The notes under the pieces: generated by a model
What the model was told of the DNA's origin: nothing
What the model saw: only the letters and a program-made list of their open reading frames with translations
Databases searched by the model: none
Part shown: piece by piece, positions 1-7,955 of the stretch
Layout: each line of letters starts with the position of its first letter
How positions within the stretch are numbered: the stretch's first letter is position 1
NCBI GenBank assembly: GCA_030040475.1
Contig: JASHTQ010000385.1
Span: 1-48,211 of the forward strand
Origin: Streptosporangiaceae bacterium
GTDB taxonomy: Bacteria > Actinomycetota > Actinomycetes > Streptosporangiales > Streptosporangiaceae
Length of the DNA: 48,211 bases
Direction: 5' to 3'
Made by a program: the position numbers and the translations under genes

Positions 1-2
1 GC

Positions 3-383
3 GAGCGCGAAGACGTCATCGAACTCGTGCGGCTCAATCTCGATGGACGCGTCTCGGTGGTCGACGGCACCGTGGAACTCTGCCCCGGCGTTTCCCTGCA
101 TCTCGTCGGAGGCCACACGCCCGGCCTTCAGGTCGGCGCGGTAGCGACTTCGACGGGACGCGTCGTGCTCGCATCGGACGCGGCGCACTACTGGGCCAAT
201 GTCAACGACGACCGTCCGTCGGCGAGTGTCACCAGCCTGCCCGACATGTACTACGCGTTCGACAGGCTCAAAGAGCTAGCAAGCTCTCCGGAGTTGATCA
301 TCCCCGGTCATGATCCGGCCGTGATCGATCACTTCCCGGCACCCTCGGACTCAATGCGCGGCAGAATCGTCCAGCTAGCGTGA
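3..383 (+). CDS. MBL-fold metallo-hydrolase, C-terminal part (5' end outside window)
   Basis: Metallo-beta-lactamase-fold hydrolase of the N-acyl homoserine lactonase/glyoxalase II type, using a bound metal pair to hydrolyse an ester, lactone or thioester; the substrate is unknown. The frame is open to the left edge, so the N-terminus and its HxHxDH motif lie outside. Visible are GGHTPG with the third metal-site His, SDAAHYW with the bridging Asp, and the C-terminal PGHDP with the last metal His, in the family order. The stop overlaps the GTG of the next gene in a GTGA, so it is the upstream member of an operon with the hydroxyacid dehydrogenase. A GTG at 27 lies in frame but is internal to the conserved fold. 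Confidence 0.85.
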   Translation, partial: EREDVIELVRLNLDGRVSVVDGTVELCPGVSLHLVGGHTPGLQVGAVATSTGRVVLASDAAHYWANVNDDRPSASVTSLPDMYYAFDRLKELASSPELIIPGHDPAVIDHFPAPSDSMRGRIVQLA

Positions 384-1432
384 ACGAACCGATCTCGGCA
401 GGCGAATCGTGCACGATCCTGTGCATGGGCGTGTCGGAGGAACGCACGAGGGAGCGATTCCGGCAGCTTGCGCCATCGAACGCGTGCGTCCTATTCAGCG
501 AGGGCCCGCACGATCTGGCGATGTTGCTGCCGCGCGCAGACTACATCGTCATGTGGACGGCCGCCTTGACCGCCGAGAACCTGGCCCTGGCCAGTCGCGC
601 ACGACTCGTCCAGAAGATCGGCGAAGGAACCGACAAGATCGATCTCGCGGCCGCGGCCCGCCTAGACATCCTCGTCGCCAAGACCAGCGGCGAGAATGTC
701 GTGTCAACCGCCGAGCACACGGTGCTGATGATGCTCGCCTGCCTGCGCCGCCTGCCCGAGGCACACAACGGATTGGCCCGCGGCGTGTGGGAGAAGTGGC
801 CGGTACGCGAACACACCTTTGAGCTGCGAGGTAAGACTGTCGGGCTGCTTGGCATGGGCAAGATCGGCTCGCACGTGGCCCGGCTGGTCGGCGCGTTCGG
901 CGCCCAGGTCCTCTACTTCCGCCGCTCGGTCGCGGAGGAAGACGGACTGGCGAGGCGATGCTCTACTCTCGACGAACTGTTGCGCGGCGCCGATATCCTC
1001 AGCCTGCATCTGCCGCTGACCGAAGAGACTCGAGGGATGCTGGGCGCTCGCGAGTTCGCCATGATGAAGCCCGGTTCGATTCTGGTGAACACGGCGCGGG
1101 GGGCGATCACGGATGAAACCGCGCTGATCGCCGCGCTCAAGAGCGGTCTGCTCCGCAGGGCAGGCCTGGACGCCTTTGGTGACGAGCCGCCGGACCTGGA
1201 TTCGGAGCTGTTCCGGCTGCCGAACGTCGTGCTCAGCCCGCACGTCGGAGGGGTCACGGAAGATTCCAAGCTCCATCTCGTCGAGCACGCGATGGACAAC
1301 ATCAGACGGCTGGTGTCCGGCGGGACCTTGGCCGAAGAGGACATAGTCGTCGGCTGCCAGCCGAGATCGTTATCCCGACCTCGGCCATGTTCGGTGGAGC
1401 ATCGCTCTGTTACGCGCTGGAAGGGCTCATGA
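380..1432 (+). CDS. D-isomer-specific 2-hydroxyacid dehydrogenase
   Basis: NAD(P)-dependent dehydrogenase interconverting a D-2-hydroxyacid and a 2-oxoacid in the cytoplasm. The 350-residue protein has the Rossmann GMGKIG at about 158-163 and the canonical triad: Arg240 in NTARG, Glu269 in GDEP and His288 in SPHVGG. The N-terminal substrate domain carries KIGEGTDKID at about 79-88. It starts at a GTG overlapping the previous stop by 4 nt and ends in an ATGA overlap with the enolase-superfamily gene, so the three are translationally coupled. About 25 residues after the last family motif, rich in Arg and Ser, look unconserved. Substrate is not predictable; a second member of the family sits at 6696. 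Confidence 0.92.
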   Translation: MNEPISAGESCTILCMGVSEERTRERFRQLAPSNACVLFSEGPHDLAMLLPRADYIVMWTAALTAENLALASRARLVQKIGEGTDKIDLAAAARLDILVAKTSGENVVSTAEHTVLMMLACLRRLPEAHNGLARGVWEKWPVREHTFELRGKTVGLLGMGKIGSHVARLVGAFGAQVLYFRRSVAEEDGLARRCSTLDELLRGADILSLHLPLTEETRGMLGAREFAMMKPGSILVNTARGAITDETALIAALKSGLLRRAGLDAFGDEPPDLDSELFRLPNVVLSPHVGGVTEDSKLHLVEHAMDNIRRLVSGGTLAEEDIVVGCQPRSLSRPRPCSVEHRSVTRWKGS

Positions 1433-2553
1433 AGATCGAATCAGTCACCGCCACCCCGCTCGCGGCCGCAGTGGGCGCGCCCGTCACGTTCGGCTTCGGC
1501 AGTCACCCGGTGTTCACCATGACCCTGGTCACCGTAACGACCCAAGGCGGCATCGTCGGCTACGGCGAGGCCGCCACGCGCCGCGCTCCGCAGATGACCG
1601 TGAGTGCTGTGCAAGACCTTCTTGCGCCGCTGTTGATCGGGCAGGACGCGAGGAACATCGAGGGCCTGTGGATGCGCATGATGGGCGAGATGCGCCGCTG
1701 GGGCCATACAAAGGGGGTGGTCGTCGAGGCGATCAGCGGGGTGGACGTCGCCCTCTGGGACGCGGTGAGCCGGGCGAACGGCATGCCCGCGTGGCAGTTC
1801 ATGGCCGGCAGCGGCCGGGAAGCCCTACCCTGCTACGCGTCGTCGATTTACATCACCGATCCCGCCGAGTCGTGTCGGCTGGCTGCCGAACTGGTGGAGC
1901 GCGGGTTCCGCCGGATCAAGGTCAAGGTGGGCCGCGTTGCCGCGGATGGCGGCATGAACATGGACATCGCGGTGCTGCGAGCGGTGCGCGATGTCGTCGG
2001 ACCGGAAGTCGAGCTCGTGGTCGACGCCAACGGTGCCTACGACGCAGCGGACGCGCTGCTCATGGCTCGCCAGATGGAAACTCTCGACATCCGCTGGTTT
2101 GAGGAGCCGGTACCGGCCGACGACATCCGCGGGTATAAGAGACTGCGAGCCGGGACGTCCGTGCCGCTCGCCCGCGGTGAGACCGACTTCGGCGTTCTGG
2201 ATATGACCCCGCTCGTCGCCGCTGACCTGGTCGACGTGATCCAGCCCGATCTGGGCCGCTGCGGCGGGCTTAGCGGAGCGCGTCACCTGGGCACGCTCGC
2301 TCTGGGCGCGAACGTCAAGTACGCACCGCACACGGGATTCTCCGGTGGCGTCTCACAGCTCGCGGCCCTGCACGCGGCTGCCGCAGCGCCGGTCCTCGAC
2401 ATGGTGGAGTACATGATCATCGACAACCCGCTGCGCGACCTGTTTACCGAGGCCTACCCGGAGTGCGTGGATGGTCGCATCCACGTGCCACAGAACCCTG
2501 GCCTGGGCCTCACGCTGGACGAAGCGAAGATAAAGCAATTCTCTGCACCCTGA
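1429..2553 (+). CDS. Mandelate racemase/muconate lactonizing enzyme family protein (MR subgroup)
   Basis: Enolase-superfamily enzyme abstracting the alpha proton of a carboxylate, as in racemases and acid-sugar dehydratases. Starting at the ATG of the ATGA overlap gives 374 residues. The mandelate racemase set is complete: Lys164-x-Lys166 in KVKVG, metal ligands Asp199 (VDAN), Glu225 (FEEP) and Glu251 (RGETDFG), and an Asp274/His301 dyad (QPDLGRCGG, APHTG). As I recall mandelate racemase numbering, all of these except the KxK pair are shifted by the same four residues. An upstream in-frame ATG at 1387 lies inside the preceding gene and is not preferred. True racemase or dehydratase activity cannot be separated from sequence; the neighbouring hydroxyacid dehydrogenase fits either. 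Confidence 0.9.
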   Translation: MKIESVTATPLAAAVGAPVTFGFGSHPVFTMTLVTVTTQGGIVGYGEAATRRAPQMTVSAVQDLLAPLLIGQDARNIEGLWMRMMGEMRRWGHTKGVVVEAISGVDVALWDAVSRANGMPAWQFMAGSGREALPCYASSIYITDPAESCRLAAELVERGFRRIKVKVGRVAADGGMNMDIAVLRAVRDVVGPEVELVVDANGAYDAADALLMARQMETLDIRWFEEPVPADDIRGYKRLRAGTSVPLARGETDFGVLDMTPLVAADLVDVIQPDLGRCGGLSGARHLGTLALGANVKYAPHTGFSGGVSQLAALHAAAAAPVLDMVEYMIIDNPLRDLFTEAYPECVDGRIHVPQNPGLGLTLDEAKIKQFSAP

Positions 2554-2582
2554 GCCGAACCGTCGAGAAAGGGAGCAACAAC

Positions 2583-3995
2583 GTGACGAGCGTGATCGGC
2601 CTGGCGGCCGACGTGGGATGGATGCACGGCGGCTTCGGCCGCGATGAAGGGCCGGCGCCACGATCGGGCCTCAGCGGCGCCGTCGACCGCATCCTCCAGG
2701 CACTCGACGACTACACCGTCGACTTCCTCGCGGGTGACGCGGGAAGTACGGACGCTGGCCCGTACTTCCTCGGCGCGGCCGAAACCATGACGCACCGGCT
2801 CGGCATCGCGAAATCATTCGAGGCGGTGCTGCCCATCGCGCTGAGCCGCGGCGTACCGCTGCTGATCGGTTCGTGTGCGATGGCGGGCACGTCCACGGGC
2901 GTCCAGCTGTTTCGGACCATTCTGGCCGAAGTGGCCGACGGCCTCGGACTGCGCTGCAAGGTGGCGTTGATCGAGAGCGAACCCAGCCGTGATCTGGTCG
3001 TCAAACGCCTCAATGAGGGGCGGGTGCATGGGCTCCCGCATGCGCCGCAGCTCACACCGGACGACATCGCGGCAGCCAGCTCGATCGTCGCGATGCAGGG
3101 TACGGAGCCGCTGCAGGTAGCGCTCGAAGAGGGCGCTCAGGTCGTTCTCTCGGGCCGCGTCAGCGACTCGGCCCTGTTTGCCGCGGTCCCGGTCAGCCAA
3201 GGGGTGCCGCTCGCGGCCGCGTGGCATATGGCGAAGGTGATCGATCACGGATTCACGAACTTGCGCCCCGTTAAGGGCGTCACATCTTCGGTCGTCGGTA
3301 TCGCGGAGACGGACGGATTCACCGTTCAGGCTGCGCACCAGCAGGCTGAGGTGGACGCGATCCGGGTCGCGCAGGCGACAGTCTATGAGAACAGCAGCCC
3401 GGTGCTGCTTCGGGAGCCACCAGGGACGCTTGACACGTCACAGGCCACCTATCTCCAGGTAGACCCGCGCACTGTCCGCGTCACGGGCAGCGCGTTCCGG
3501 GTCGAGCCCTACACCGTGAAGCTTGAGGGTGCCACCCGCATCGGGGACCGCTCGATATCGGTCTGTGCCATCCGTGACCCCAAAATGATAGCCCAGCTCG
3601 ATCCGTTCCTGGCCGGCGTGGCCCGAGCCGTCGAGACTCAGGCCGCTGCCCAGGGCGTTTCGCCGGCAGAGTTCAGGCTCATATTCCGCAGGTACGGCGC
3701 ATCCGGGGTGATGCGCGATTGGGAGGCGGATCCGGGCCGTCCCTCGAATGAGATATGCGTCCTCACCGAAGTGGTCGCCGATACGCAGGCCATCGCGCAC
3801 GGCGTGATGAACATGGCCAACAGGGAACTGCTGCACCGCGGCTACCCGGGACGACAACACGCGAGCGGCAACGTGGCCTTCCCGTTCTCGCCGCTCGTCG
3901 TCGACTGCGGGCCCGCTTTCCGCTTCAGCGTTTGGCACGTGATGGAACTTGACGATCCCATGGAGACCTGCACCATCACGTACGCGATGGTCTGA
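2583..3995 (+). CDS. AtuA/DUF1446 family protein (acyclic terpene utilization-like)
   Basis: A 470-residue protein of the AtuA (DUF1446) family, first linked to acyclic terpene utilization; the reaction of most members is unknown. Family features are GDAGSTDAG at about 51-59, IGSCAMAGTSTG at about 95-106 and SGRVSDSALFAAVP near 200. I start it at the GTG at 2583, preceded by an AAAGGGAG-type ribosome site; the frame extends upstream, but that part lies in the enolase-superfamily gene. The DUF4387 gene follows 21 nt later; elsewhere the two occur adjacent or fused, so they probably form one enzyme. A hydratase/dehydratase-like role on a CoA-ester or hydroxyacid is only a guess. Confidence 0.82.
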   Translation: MTSVIGLAADVGWMHGGFGRDEGPAPRSGLSGAVDRILQALDDYTVDFLAGDAGSTDAGPYFLGAAETMTHRLGIAKSFEAVLPIALSRGVPLLIGSCAMAGTSTGVQLFRTILAEVADGLGLRCKVALIESEPSRDLVVKRLNEGRVHGLPHAPQLTPDDIAAASSIVAMQGTEPLQVALEEGAQVVLSGRVSDSALFAAVPVSQGVPLAAAWHMAKVIDHGFTNLRPVKGVTSSVVGIAETDGFTVQAAHQQAEVDAIRVAQATVYENSSPVLLREPPGTLDTSQATYLQVDPRTVRVTGSAFRVEPYTVKLEGATRIGDRSISVCAIRDPKMIAQLDPFLAGVARAVETQAAAQGVSPAEFRLIFRRYGASGVMRDWEADPGRPSNEICVLTEVVADTQAIAHGVMNMANRELLHRGYPGRQHASGNVAFPFSPLVVDCGPAFRFSVWHVMELDDPMETCTITYAMV

Positions 3996-4016
3996 TGACG
4001 GAGGAGGCAGAAAGCG

Positions 4017-4334
4017 ATGCAGCTGGGTGAGCTCGCTGACGTAGTCCAGAGCAAGAACGCCGGGCCATACGAGATCACGTTCGACATACTGTTCCGCCGT
4101 GCCGAGTCGTTCGCATTGGTAGCGGCGTCGGGCTGCTTGAACGCGGACATCTTTGCCCGCCTGTACTCGGTTCGGCCTGAGGACGTCGAATTCGTCGTCT
4201 ACAAACCGGGGCAGACGTTCAAGTTCACGATTCCGAGACCGGTTCCGTCGGGCGATATCGGCGATCCAGACGTCTTCGGCGCCCAGCAGCACGTGCCGCT
4301 CCTTGGCATCGAGGTTCCCTTCTCCATCGAATGA
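4017..4334 (+). CDS. DUF4387 domain protein, AtuA partner
   Basis: A compact 105-residue protein that is essentially one DUF4387 domain: QSKNAGPYEITFDI at about 11-24, then FARLYSV, KFTIPRP and the C-terminal GDPDVFGAQQHVPLL. A GGAGGAGG ribosome site sits about 9 nt before the ATG. It follows the AtuA-like gene directly and probably acts as its small subunit. It is soluble, with no signal peptide or membrane segment. Function beyond the pairing is unknown. Confidence 0.85.
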   Translation: MQLGELADVVQSKNAGPYEITFDILFRRAESFALVAASGCLNADIFARLYSVRPEDVEFVVYKPGQTFKFTIPRPVPSGDIGDPDVFGAQQHVPLLGIEVPFSIE

Positions 4335-4358
4335 CCCGCTACGGCTCCGGAGACGACT

Positions 4359-5507
4359 ATGGAAAGCAATGGCGTCGTTGTGCTCGGCGCGACCGTCCTT
4401 GGCTCGAACGGTGATCAGCTCACCGGGTACCAACTCATCCTGCCTGATGGTGAGCACGCCAAGCTGACCCACGACGAGTCGGCGGCGTCCGGCCTGAGGG
4501 AGGTGGACGGCAGCCGGTACCTGATCACCCCGGGCCTTGTCGATGCCCACGCTCACGTCTTCGAGGGCGTGACCTTCATGGGGATGCCCGCCGCGGAGAT
4601 GAGCCTGCCCACCGGGGTCACCGCCGTGATTGATGCGGGCTCGGCGGGAATCGATACCTTCGACGCGTTCCTGCGGTGGATCGTCGAACCGGCAGACGTC
4701 TCTGTATACGCCTTCGTGAACCTGTCCCGGGTCGGATTGACTGGAACGCAGTCCGTGGGGGAGCTCGAGGACCGTCGGCACATAGATGATGACGGCCTGC
4801 GTGACGTGCTGCGCCGCACACCTCAGGTCGCGCGGGGAATCAAGATCCGGATAGCCAAAAAAGCCGCGGGCAGCGCGGCCCTCGACCTCATCGAGCGGGC
4901 CAAGGCGATAGCCCATCCCGTCGGGCTGCCGGTGCTTGTGCACGCGGCCGACAGCGCGGAGTCGGCCGGCGACGTGCTCAACCTGCTCGACGCAGGTGAC
5001 GTCTTGACGCATTATCAGAGCGCTCGGACCACTGGCCTGCTGGACGCCGAGGGTCGCATCCTCGGCGAGGCCTGGGATGCCCGCGAGCGGGGGGTCCTCT
5101 TCGACTGCGGGCACGGCGGATCGCACTTCAGCTTCGATGTCGCCGAGGAGCTGGCCACGCAGGGGTTCTGGCCGGATCTGCTCGGCACGGACATCAGCAA
5201 GGTGTCCTTCGCCGAGCTGAAGCCCGGGCTGGCCGCGGTTATCAACAAATGGCTGGCTATCGGCATGCCGTTGCGTGACGCGGTCCGTGCATCGTGCGAG
5301 ACGCCATATCGCAGCCTGATCGGCACCGAACCGCCCGACCTCGGCGATCTGGCCGTGTTCGAGCTGTCGGATCACGCCACGGACTTGGCGGACTGCGCCG
5401 GGGTGACCCGCGCGGCTTCCACCACCCTCGTTCCGCAGATGACGGTACGCCGCGGCCGTATCGCATGGACCCGGCCAGCGGCTGGAGCGGCGGCCTCGAC
5501 GAAGTAG
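4359..5507 (+). CDS. Amidohydrolase/deacetylase family metallohydrolase
   Basis: A 382-residue TIM-barrel amidohydrolase close to the EF_0837/AHA_3915 deacetylase group. Metal-site signatures are DAHAH at 62-66, GIKIRIAKK with the probable carboxylated Lys near 155, LVHAAD, a His in FDCGHGGSHFSF, and LLGTDIS with the catalytic Asp. Known relatives remove acyl groups from N-acyl amino acids or open cyclic amides. The ATG has a GGAG six nt upstream. It closes the first operon (3-5507), 24 nt after the DUF4387 gene. Substrate unknown. Confidence 0.86.
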   Translation: MESNGVVVLGATVLGSNGDQLTGYQLILPDGEHAKLTHDESAASGLREVDGSRYLITPGLVDAHAHVFEGVTFMGMPAAEMSLPTGVTAVIDAGSAGIDTFDAFLRWIVEPADVSVYAFVNLSRVGLTGTQSVGELEDRRHIDDDGLRDVLRRTPQVARGIKIRIAKKAAGSAALDLIERAKAIAHPVGLPVLVHAADSAESAGDVLNLLDAGDVLTHYQSARTTGLLDAEGRILGEAWDARERGVLFDCGHGGSHFSFDVAEELATQGFWPDLLGTDISKVSFAELKPGLAAVINKWLAIGMPLRDAVRASCETPYRSLIGTEPPDLGDLAVFELSDHATDLADCAGVTRAASTTLVPQMTVRRGRIAWTRPAAGAAASTK

Positions 5508-5510
5508 CGG

Positions 5511-5549
5511 TTGCCTCGCCCGCCGCCTTGATGTATACAGAGGTATACA
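5511..5549 (+). promoter_or_regulatory. Promoter with overlapping operator before the PhyH gene
   Basis: TTGCCT (5511-5516), 17 nt, TATACA (5534-5539) reads as a sigma-70-type promoter. Its -10 is covered by TGTATAC-AGAG-GTATACA (5532-5549), a perfect 7-bp inverted repeat, equally two GTATAC palindromes exactly 10 bp apart. This layout suits repression by a dimeric GntR-type or similar regulator. The transcript would start near 5546, leaving a leader of about 30 nt. Promoter function is inferred; the symmetry is seen. Confidence 0.6.
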
Positions 5550-5576
5550 AGGTCTGTCCCGACTTGGAGGACTCGA

Positions 5577-6587
5577 TTGGCATCGTCAGCACCCGCCATG
5601 GAAACCGGCTCAGGCTTGAGCCCCGAGCAACTCGAGTCGTTCGACCGAGACGGCTTCCTCGTCGTCGCGGACGCGATTGACATAGAGGCGTACCTCGATC
5701 CGCTGGTCGACGAGTTCGCCGAGGTCTTGGAGCGCCTGGTGCGGGACCTGCGCGAGCAGGGCCGACTCTCGTCCGCGTATTCGGACCTGCCGTTCAATGA
5801 GCGGCTGACTCGCGTGTACCAGGAGGTCGGCACCGAGGTGGCGCAGCATTTCGACTTCTCGCTGCCGTTCAAACGGCAGACCCGCCCGGACGAGCCTTGC
5901 CACTTCGGTCCACGTGTTTTCGCGATGCTGCGAAACCCGTCGATCCTGGACAAGGTGGAGAGCCTCATCGGCAGTGAAATCGTGTCGAATCCAGTGCAGC
6001 ACCTGCGCGTGAAGCCGCCGGCGGAGTTCGTGCCCGCGGAGACGCTGCTGAGGGACGGCGGCCTGATTGGTGCCACTCCCTGGCACCAAGACGCATCTGT
6101 GGTCACTCCCGACGCCGACGACACCCCGATGATCACGGTATGGATGCCGATCACCGACGCCACCGAGGAGAACGGCTGCCTGCTCATAGCGCCGCGCAAC
6201 CACAAGGTCGGGTTGCTGAAGCACTGCCTGTCCGCGACGAGGGGCAAGTACCTGCCCGAGGACCTGTTCGACATCGATCGCGCCTATCCCTTGCCGATGC
6301 GGCGCGGCAGCATGCTGATGATGTCGCGCATGACCCCGCACGGCTCGCTTCCGAATCGCAGCAGCATGGTTCGGTGCAGCATGGACTTGCGCTACAGCCC
6401 GCGAGGCTACCCAACCGGCCGGGCGGAATTTCCCGCCTTCGTGGCCCGCAGTCGCCAGGACCCGACGATCGAACTCCGCGATGCGGAGGAGTGGAAGCGG
6501 CAGTGGCTCGCAACGCGACTGCACATGGCAGAAAACCCGCAGCTCGTCGGCACGTTCCAGCGCTGGCAAGAGGGCTCCTGCGCCTGA
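5577..6587 (+). CDS. Phytanoyl-CoA dioxygenase (PhyH) family protein
   Basis: Fe(II)/2-oxoglutarate-dependent oxygenase of the PhyH family, 336 residues. It has the metal motif His170-x-Asp172 in PWHQDAS, the distal His255 in MTPHGS and, downstream, an Arg-containing RSSMVRCSMDLRYSPRG region expected to bind 2-oxoglutarate. The TTG at 5577 is chosen because GGAGG lies 6 nt upstream; the ATG at 5598 has no such site. Relatives hydroxylate fatty acyl-CoAs, ectoine or small natural products, so the substrate is open. It has its own promoter and operator, distinct from the preceding operon. Confidence 0.88.
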   Translation: MASSAPAMETGSGLSPEQLESFDRDGFLVVADAIDIEAYLDPLVDEFAEVLERLVRDLREQGRLSSAYSDLPFNERLTRVYQEVGTEVAQHFDFSLPFKRQTRPDEPCHFGPRVFAMLRNPSILDKVESLIGSEIVSNPVQHLRVKPPAEFVPAETLLRDGGLIGATPWHQDASVVTPDADDTPMITVWMPITDATEENGCLLIAPRNHKVGLLKHCLSATRGKYLPEDLFDIDRAYPLPMRRGSMLMMSRMTPHGSLPNRSSMVRCSMDLRYSPRGYPTGRAEFPAFVARSRQDPTIELRDAEEWKRQWLATRLHMAENPQLVGTFQRWQEGSCA

Positions 6588-6695
6588 CGCCGACGAGGTA
6601 AGGCGCGCCCCTCGCGGCCAGCGCCGGCTGTGTCCTTTCTCCCGACACCGCAGAGGGAACGCTCCTCGCCGGGGTCTATGGCTACTGGAGTACGC

Positions 6696-7643
6696 ATGGC
6701 TGCCGACTCGATCCAGGTCTGGACCCAGTGGGGCGATCTGCGGGTCCCCGACGGCGGTTGCATTACCCTGCTGCCCTCGGACGGTATCGCCCCCGCCGAG
6801 GGCGACCTCGACGCCATTCACGTCTACGTCCCGCCCTACATGGGCGGCATCGAGCCGATCGAGCTGGCCGCGCGCATGCCCAGGCTGGCCCTGCTCCAGC
6901 TGTTGACGGCCGGCTACGAGACCGCACTGCCGTTCGTCAGGCCGGGAGTTGCGCTGGCGAATGCGGCTGGAGTCCATGACGACTCCACTGCCGAACTTGC
7001 CGTGGGTCTGGCCATCGCCGGCCGTCGGCAGTTCCGGACGTTCGTCGAGAATCAACTGCAAGAACGGTGGCACCATCTGCGGACGGCTTCCCTGGCCGAC
7101 TCGCGCGTGGCCGTTATCGGATTCGGGCCGATCGGCCAGCGGATCAGCGCGATCCTCGAAAGCCTTGCCACTGAGCCGCTCGCATTCTCCCGGTCGGGCT
7201 CGCACGGCTCGCGCCGGATGGCCGAGTTCCTGGCCGAGGCTGGCACGTTCGACGTCGTGATCCTCGCCGTTAAGTTGACGCCCGAGACCAGGGCCTTGGT
7301 CGACGCCGCCTTCCTCGCCCGCCTGAAACCCGGCTGTCTGCTTGTCAACGTGAGCCGCGGTGCGGTGATCGACACGCCGAGCCTTCTCGATGCCCTCGGC
7401 AGCGGCAAGATCTCAGCCGCGCTCGACGTGACCGATCCCGAGCCGCTGCCTCCCGGCCATCCGCTGTGGACCGCCGACAACTGCCTCATCACTCCGCACG
7501 TCGGCGGCGATACGACGGCATTCGAGCCGCGCGCCCGCCGGTTCATTGAACGGCAACTTGAGCGACTAGCGACTGGCTGCCCGCCTGCGTGCGTCATTGG
7601 TGGCGGTTGGCGCCATTCCCTGTTGTCGTCCGCACGATTCTGA
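6696..7643 (+). CDS. D-isomer-specific 2-hydroxyacid dehydrogenase (second copy)
   Basis: A 315-residue NAD(P)-dependent 2-hydroxyacid dehydrogenase. GFGPIG at 142-147 is the nucleotide-binding loop; Arg221 (NVSRG), Glu249 (DPEP) and His268 (TPHVGG) form the active site. I prefer the ATG at 6696 because GGAG lies 5 nt upstream; in-frame GTG 6630 and ATG 6678 lack a comparable site. It diverges clearly from the copy at 380 and is not a recent duplicate. It probably shares the PhyH transcript, with about 110 nt between them. The substrate is unknown. Confidence 0.9.
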   Translation: MAADSIQVWTQWGDLRVPDGGCITLLPSDGIAPAEGDLDAIHVYVPPYMGGIEPIELAARMPRLALLQLLTAGYETALPFVRPGVALANAAGVHDDSTAELAVGLAIAGRRQFRTFVENQLQERWHHLRTASLADSRVAVIGFGPIGQRISAILESLATEPLAFSRSGSHGSRRMAEFLAEAGTFDVVILAVKLTPETRALVDAAFLARLKPGCLLVNVSRGAVIDTPSLLDALGSGKISAALDVTDPEPLPPGHPLWTADNCLITPHVGGDTTAFEPRARRFIERQLERLATGCPPACVIGGGWRHSLLSSARF

Positions 7644-7955
7644 CCGGCCCTTTGTCCCGAGCGGCCCGGGCGTGCCAGGCGCCAAACGAGTGGTCGCTCG
7701 GGCGCCCTGCCGTTCTCGCGCGTCTGGATGGGTCTAGTACTAAGGGCATTTCTCGGCTCTGTCACGTCGTCGGGCACCGGGGCACGGCGGGCATCTTCAC
7801 GCGACCGCCATTGTAGACGGCTGCATACTCCCGTATGCTGAGTACATGGCAGATACAGGAAGCTGGCGTGTGGGCCTGGCCTGTGCCTACCGAACCATGC
7901 ATCACGCCCTGCAGCGGGCGAAATGCCGGGCCGGGGAAGACCGGCTGACCACCGT
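7644..7955. other. Intergenic region before tcuA
   Basis: About 310 nt without a supported gene. It holds the promoter/operator at 7811-7839. No strong transcription terminator is visible after the dehydrogenase. The leader of roughly 110 nt between promoter and the tcuA start shows no riboswitch-like structure I recognise. Confidence 0.6.
7811..7839 (+). promoter_or_regulatory. Promoter with internal operator before tcuAB
   Basis: TTGTAG (7811-7816), 17 nt, TATGCT (7834-7839). Between and overlapping the -10 lies GCATAC-TCCC-GTATGC (7823-7838), a perfect 6-bp inverted repeat with a 4-nt spacer. The half-sites are 10 bp apart, the same geometry as the operator at 5532-5549, so one repressor may control both. 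Function inferred from position. Confidence 0.6.

Noticed and set aside
3438..5375. 645-codon open frame on - opposite the AtuA, DUF4387 and amidohydrolase genes
   Set aside because: It has no recognisable domain and runs antisense through three well-supported genes; such frames arise from G/C-biased third positions.
5610..7205. 531-codon open frame on -
   Set aside because: Antisense to the PhyH and hydroxyacid dehydrogenase genes, Arg/His/Gly-rich, no family motif.
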